Shown here piece by piece: positions 60,535 to 64,000 of a stretch of DNA of 64,000 nucleotides (position 1 is the first letter of the stretch; each line of letters opens with the position of its first letter). The stretch lies in the NCBI RefSeq assembly GCF_029868745.1, contig NZ_JARWOP010000336.1:1-64000 (forward strand). The letters run 5' to 3'. The DNA is from Nocardia wallacei (lineage in GTDB: Bacteria; Actinomycetota; Actinomycetes; Mycobacteriales; Mycobacteriaceae). Under the pieces are notes generated by a model that worked only from the letters and a program-made list of their open reading frames with translations, was not told the DNA's origin and searched no databases. The translations under genes and the position numbers were made by a program.

Positions 60535-61464
60535 CTACGAATCCCCTTCCCCAGCACCGTCTTTCGTCCGCTCCCGGACGACCACGATCGGGCAGTCCAC
60601 CGACTGCACCAGGGCGGAGCTGGTGGAGCCGAGCAGCATTCCGGTGAAGCCGCCGCGGCCGTGACTGCCGACCACCACCAGTTGCGCCCGCTCGGACTGC
60701 TCCAGCAGCGCGCGAACGGGCCTGTCCTGCACGAGGATCCGGTGTATCTCGACATCCGGGTAACGCTCGGCGTACCCGGACAGCGACTCGGCCAGCACCG
60801 CGTCCTCGGTGTCGCGGATCGCGTCCCAGCCGCTGATCGACACGTCCAGCGCGGCGCTGACGTCCGTCCAGGCGTGCAACGCCACCAGACCGACCTTGCG
60901 CCGGGAGGCCTCCTCGAACGCGAGTTCCAGGGCGGGCACGCTGTTCTCGCTGCCGTCCACCCCGACCAGCACCGGCTTGCTCGCCGACACCGCATCCGTC
61001 GCCGAATGCACCACGGCGACCGGGCAATGCGCGTGCCGGGTCACCGCCGTGCTGACGGACCCCAGCAGGCCGCGCCGGAATGCCCCGAGCCCGCGACTGC
61101 CGACCGCGACCAGCCGGACCCGGCGGGAGCGATCGACCAGCACGGGAATGATCGGCTCGGTGACCACCTCGGTACTGATCGCAGGTGACTCCCCGGGCGC
61201 GGCGGCACGGGCCGAGCGGGTCGCCTCGGTCAGGATCCGCTCGGCATCGGCGTGCAGCCGGGCCAGGTCGTCCTCGCCGAGCACCGGCACCGGCCCGAAC
61301 ACGGCCGGTAGCGATACCGACGTGAGCAGGTGGAGCGCACAGCCGTGCAGGGCGGCGGCGACCGCCGCCCAGGCGGCCGCGTGATATGACACCGCCGACC
61401 CGTCGACCGCCGCCACGATCGGTGGGTTCTGGCCGGATTCCGAGGTGGCCGGATTGTCGGTCAT
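60535..61464 (-). CDS. Universal stress protein, tandem UspA domains
   Basis: ATG 61464 gives 309 residues with two UspA domains. Each has an ATP-binding G-x2-G-x9-G(S/T) loop: GSRGLGAFRRGLLGS in the first and GSHGRGGFTGMLLGS in the second. The start motif IVAAVDGS and the second-domain VLVGVDGS are intact. It matches the DosR-regulon USPs of mycobacteria. It lies 57 bp downstream of the Rv0080-like gene on the same strand, so it is probably in the same DosR-controlled unit. Confidence 0.94.
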   Translation of the reverse strand: MTDNPATSESGQNPPIVAAVDGSAVSYHAAAWAAVAAALHGCALHLLTSVSLPAVFGPVPVLGEDDLARLHADAERILTEATRSARAAAPGESPAISTEVVTEPIIPVLVDRSRRVRLVAVGSRGLGAFRRGLLGSVSTAVTRHAHCPVAVVHSATDAVSASKPVLVGVDGSENSVPALELAFEEASRRKVGLVALHAWTDVSAALDVSISGWDAIRDTEDAVLAESLSGYAERYPDVEIHRILVQDRPVRALLEQSERAQLVVVGSHGRGGFTGMLLGSTSSALVQSVDCPIVVVRERTKDGAGEGDS

Positions 61465-61521
61465 CGCACTCCTCCTGTTTCGGAACGTCGCTACCTGCCC
61501 TGCCTCCATCATGTCGGGGCG

Positions 61522-61938
61522 CTAACAGCTCCGCTCGACGAGCCTGACACCCGTGACGATCTCGGGCTCGATCGACACCACGGTGGCCTTCTCCCCGTCG
61601 ACCCACGACTGCAACAGCGATTCGTAGCGCGCGATGCGGTCGGGGTCGGTGACCGGACGCGCGAATCCCACCACCACGACCGACCAGCCGACGCGCCGCA
61701 CCACATCGATCTCGTCCGCCTCGTACGCGACCACCACCGGGGAACTGCCGCCCATGGCGGTGGTCAACTGCGTCGTGAAGCGGGTCCGCAGCACCACGGC
61801 GCCGTCCTCGACGAGGTGGTTGACCGGGCGGATCGCCGGTAAAGCGTTGCGGGTGAAGACGATTCGGCCGACCGCGGCACCGGCCAGCAGTCGCATCGAT
61901 TCGGCGCGGTCCAGGTGCTCCGCCGTGCTCACCGCCAC
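61522..61938 (-). CDS. PNPOx-like flavin-binding protein (Rv0080-like)
   Basis: GTG 61938 follows GGAAAG at suitable spacing and gives 138 residues. The split-barrel fold is seen in AGAAVGRIVFTRNALPAIRPVNHLVEDGAVVLRT, then VVVAYEADEIDVVRRVGWSVVVVGFARPV. It resembles the DosR-regulated M. tuberculosis protein Rv0080 and other pyridoxamine-oxidase-like FMN/F420-binding proteins. DosR box 1 ends about 70 bp upstream. It is divergent from the Rv0079-like gene, as Rv0079 and Rv0080 are neighbours in M. tuberculosis. Confidence 0.9.
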   Translation of the reverse strand: MAVSTAEHLDRAESMRLLAGAAVGRIVFTRNALPAIRPVNHLVEDGAVVLRTRFTTQLTTAMGGSSPVVVAYEADEIDVVRRVGWSVVVVGFARPVTDPDRIARYESLLQSWVDGEKATVVSIEPEIVTGVRLVERSC

Positions 61939-62006
61939 CGACCCGCTTTCCGTCTCATGCTCGCGACCCCTGTGCAAATCCCATCACCGCGCCGATACGG
62001 CGATGT

Positions 62007-62021
62007 AGGGCCGAAGGTCCT
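62007..62021. promoter_or_regulatory. DosR (DevR) box 1
   Basis: AGGGCCGAAGGTCCT, read on the minus strand AGGACCTTCGGCCCT, matches the DosR consensus (GGGACT..TGGCCC type). It lies about 69 bp ahead of the Rv0080-like start. It is one arm of a 21-bp inverted repeat (62004-62024 and 62090-62110, 20/21 matching). Confidence 0.8.
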
Positions 62022-62092
62022 ACGAATGTGCCCGCAGGTCGGTTACCACGGGTGGTGGGCCGCGGTCCGCGACGATGTGATTACCCACACGA

Positions 62093-62107
62093 AGGACCTT
62101 CGGCCCT
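62093..62107 (+). promoter_or_regulatory. DosR (DevR) box 2
   Basis: AGGACCTTCGGCCCT is the exact complement-oriented copy of box 1, 77 bp ahead of the Rv0079-like ATG. Spacing between box centres is 86 bp, about eight helical turns, so the two sites face the same side of DNA and divergent, cooperative activation is plausible. Confidence 0.8.
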
Positions 62108-62183
62108 ACAGCGGCGCGGAACCGGAATGCACTGTGGTGCTGCGGGAACGGGATTGGTGCCGAGCAGAAAGGAAGGTCGTGCG

Positions 62184-62972
62184 ATGCTGCGCACGTCCGA
62201 AACGCGGCCGTCCGAGGAGTTTCCCGACGTCGCCGTCATCGTCCGCGGTGAGCTGCCGAAGCTGGAGAGCGAGCGCATCGCCGGCGCGGTCGGACGATTG
62301 CTGGCCCGCTTCCGCCTCGGCGGCGGCGCGCGGATCCGGGTCTCCGCCGCCAATTGCGGCAGCGGTCCGATGCTGGTGCAGGTGAACCTGGCGATCGCGG
62401 ACCGGCCCGTCCGGATGCAGACACTGACCCGCGGCCGCGGCGACGTACTGCCCGCCGTGGTGCGGCTGGAACGTCAGATCAAGGCCGTCACCGCCACCCC
62501 GCAGCACCGCCCGTGGCCGGACCCGACCCGTCCGCCCCTCGCCGCACCGGTGCCGGGAGATCTCGTGCGCCGCAAGGCATTCGCGCTCACCACCACCGAC
62601 CCGTCGACGGCCGCGGCGGCGATGGACGCCCTGGACTTCGATGCGTACCTGTTCACGCACGCGGGCACCGGCGCCGACGCCGTCGTCTATCGCGCCGCGC
62701 CGACCGGCCTGCGGCTGGCGCACCAGTACCGCACCCGGTCACCGCTGAGCGTCCGCGGTGGCGACGACTGTTCCTCGGTCTTCTCGGTGGACCAGCATCC
62801 GGCCCCGTCGCTGACCGCCGAACAGGCCGTGGACCACCTGTGCGGGCACGGCATGCCGTACCTGTTCTTCACCGACCCGGCCCGCGAACGCGGCCACCTG
62901 CTCTACCGGCGCTACGACGCCGACCTCGGTCTCGTCACCCCGGACAGCTCCTGCTTCCGCGCGGCCGGATAG
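62184..62972 (+). CDS. Ribosome-associated dormancy protein (Rv0079-like)
   Basis: ATG 62184 follows AAAGGAAGG. The 262-residue product matches M. tuberculosis Rv0079, the DosR-regulated 'dormancy-associated translation inhibitor'. The N-terminal HPF/S30AE-like segment (EFPDVAVIVRGELPKLESER, then RFRLGGGARIRVSAANCG) and the C-terminal HPF-type half (PLAAPVPGDLVRRKAFALTT, then AMDALDFDAYLFTHAGTGAD and PYLFFTDPARERGHLLYRRYD) are conserved. It probably stabilises idle ribosomes during hypoxia. Confidence 0.92.
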   Translation: MLRTSETRPSEEFPDVAVIVRGELPKLESERIAGAVGRLLARFRLGGGARIRVSAANCGSGPMLVQVNLAIADRPVRMQTLTRGRGDVLPAVVRLERQIKAVTATPQHRPWPDPTRPPLAAPVPGDLVRRKAFALTTTDPSTAAAAMDALDFDAYLFTHAGTGADAVVYRAAPTGLRLAHQYRTRSPLSVRGGDDCSSVFSVDQHPAPSLTAEQAVDHLCGHGMPYLFFTDPARERGHLLYRRYDADLGLVTPDSSCFRAAG

Positions 62973-63000
62973 GCGGTCGCCGCGGAGTGCGCGCGACGGC

Positions 63001-64000
63001 TCACGGGAGGGGCGCGGACCACCGCACCAGGGTGCCGGGTTGCGCGCCCGGCGTGGTGGAAAACGGTGTGACAGTGCAGCTTCCGCCCGCGCGTTCGGCG
63101 CGGCGCGCCATATTGACCAGCCCGCTCGCGGTGATGCCGTCCGGGATGCCGCGGCCGTCGTCGGCGACGGAGACGATCAGGCCGTCGCCCACGTCGATCT
63201 CGACGGTCAGCATGGTGGCGCCGGAGTGCCGGACGGCATTGCTGACCGCCTCGCGCACCACGGCCTCCGCGTCGTCGGCCAGGTCCGCGGGGACCACCGA
63301 CAGCGGGCCGGTGACACGCACCGTGACATCGATGCCGGACTCGGCGGTGTGCTGCCGGACCGCCTTCTCGACCCGCTGCCGCAACCCGCCGTGCCCGACC
63401 TCGGCGACATGCAGATCGAAGATGGACGTGCGGATCTCCTGCACCACCGATTGCAGGTCGTCGACCGCCGCCGAGATCCGTTCCCGCACGTCGGTCCGGC
63501 GGCTGCGCGGCACCGTGCCCTGCAGGGCCAGCCCGACCGCGAACAATCGCTGGATCACGTGGTCGTGCAGGTCCCGGGCGATCCGATCGCGTTCGGCGAG
63601 CACGTCCAGCGCCCGCATCCGCTGCTGGGCGTCGGCGAGTTGCATCGCGAGCGCGGCCTGCGCGGCGAACGCCTCGGCCAGCTCCAGGACCTCCTCGTCG
63701 TAGGGCGTGCTGTCGGTCGGCCGGGCCGCCACCAACAGGCCCAGCGACGCCTCGGGCGTGTACAGCGGCAGCATCAGCAGCGGACCGGCGCCCACACCGA
63801 CCTCGGCGCTGAGCCCCGCCGCCGCCGCGCCCTCGAACCGCAGCCCGGACCGGCCGGCGAAGGCCTCGCGGGCGGCGGTGCCCGCGAGTCGGAGACTGCC
63901 GCCGGGGTCGACGCCGCAGCCGACCGAGTACACGATGTCCAGCTCCGATGCTTCCTCCGGCGCGCGGTCCGGCTCGGCCGTCACCGCCAGGAACACCCGG
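63001..64000 (-). CDS. DevS/DosT-like histidine kinase, C-terminal part (cut by window edge)
   Basis: Only the C-terminal 333 residues are in the window. A GAF domain (YSVGCGVDPGGSLRLAGTAA, LLMLPLYTPEASLGLLVAARP) is followed by the HisKA_3 box ERDRIARDLHDHVIQRLFAVG with the phospho-accepting His. The HATPase part is EAVVREAVSNAVRHSGATML plus VADDGRGIPDGITASGLVNM. The layout is that of DevS/DosT, which sense O2, CO and NO through heme in a GAF domain and phosphorylate DosR. Heme-binding residues may lie outside the window. It is convergent with the Rv0079-like gene, 28 bp apart. Confidence 0.93.
   Translation of the reverse strand, partial: RVFLAVTAEPDRAPEEASELDIVYSVGCGVDPGGSLRLAGTAAREAFAGRSGLRFEGAAAAGLSAEVGVGAGPLLMLPLYTPEASLGLLVAARPTDSTPYDEEVLELAEAFAAQAALAMQLADAQQRMRALDVLAERDRIARDLHDHVIQRLFAVGLALQGTVPRSRRTDVRERISAAVDDLQSVVQEIRTSIFDLHVAEVGHGGLRQRVEKAVRQHTAESGIDVTVRVTGPLSVVPADLADDAEAVVREAVSNAVRHSGATMLTVEIDVGDGLIVSVADDGRGIPDGITASGLVNMARRAERAGGSCTVTPFSTTPGAQPGTLVRWSAPLP

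Overview
This is a high-GC actinobacterial chromosome segment, most likely from Nocardia or a close relative in the Nocardiaceae. The evidence is strong G/C bias at third codon positions, frequent GTG starts, ATGA/GTGA gene overlaps, and a core gene order (caeA, glnA2, glnE, panB, RNase HI/phosphatase, zinc-ribbon protein, Nif3-like, cobC, ptpA, SURF1, cobD) that matches the Rv2220-Rv2236 region of Mycobacterium tuberculosis. One rRNA-free ncRNA gene (rnpB) is present. No tRNA, transposase, integrase or CRISPR array was recognised.

Layout. 0.1-7.2 kb is an untidy lineage-specific region: a frameshifted DoxX-like gene, a 1,022-residue repeat protein ending in a degenerate metallopeptidase-like domain, three gene remnants, a small conserved hypothetical, and a 710-residue protein with a long Pro/Ser hinge. 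7.2-12 kb holds a large LuxR/AAA regulator, a tiny basic protein and a DUF2156 membrane protein. 12-23.2 kb is core: the nitrogen-control pair glnE/glnA2, the envelope hydrolase caeA, panB, a lipoprotein/peptidase/CHAD set, an SDR and a DUF5709 protein. 23.3-26.8 kb is an island with less biased codon use: a nuclease-toxin-like gene with a probable immunity partner, two coupled small genes, and a divergent XRE/TPR regulator. 26.8-33.3 kb has an RNB ribonuclease, a small secreted protein, a gene-poor stretch, an alpha/alpha-toroid membrane protein with an EamA transporter, a TrpF-like isomerase and rnpB.

33.4-45.7 kb returns to the conserved block (hydrolase, GNAT, TrmH-type methyltransferase, RNase H/phosphatase, zinc ribbon, OsmC, Nif3, cobC, ptpA, SURF1, cobD). 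A 28-unit 21-bp tandem repeat sits upstream of cobC inside an open frame that overlaps cobC by GTGA. Between cobD and SURF1 is a two-gene operon, a GNAT acetyltransferase and a second IF-1. It is preceded by a 19-codon leader ORF with a 10-nt Shine-Dalgarno match and a stem that would hide the acetyltransferase start. This is the most striking regulatory structure in the window.

45.9-54.9 kb contains an ECF41 sigma factor, a glycogen-debranching-type glycosidase, a LacI repressor and a divergent operon for an arylsulfotransferase-family protein with a complete Ssu/Tau-like ABC importer, then a gamma-carbonic anhydrase. 55-60.5 kb has a TetR regulator, a solitary Eco57I/TaqI-like adenine methyltransferase, a MerR regulator, an NTF2-fold protein and an ArsR-SRPBCC pair. 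The right end is a dormancy (DosR) locus: universal stress protein, Rv0080-like and Rv0079-like genes diverging from two DosR-type boxes in a 20/21-bp inverted repeat, and the C-terminal part of a DevS/DosT-like kinase cut by the window edge.
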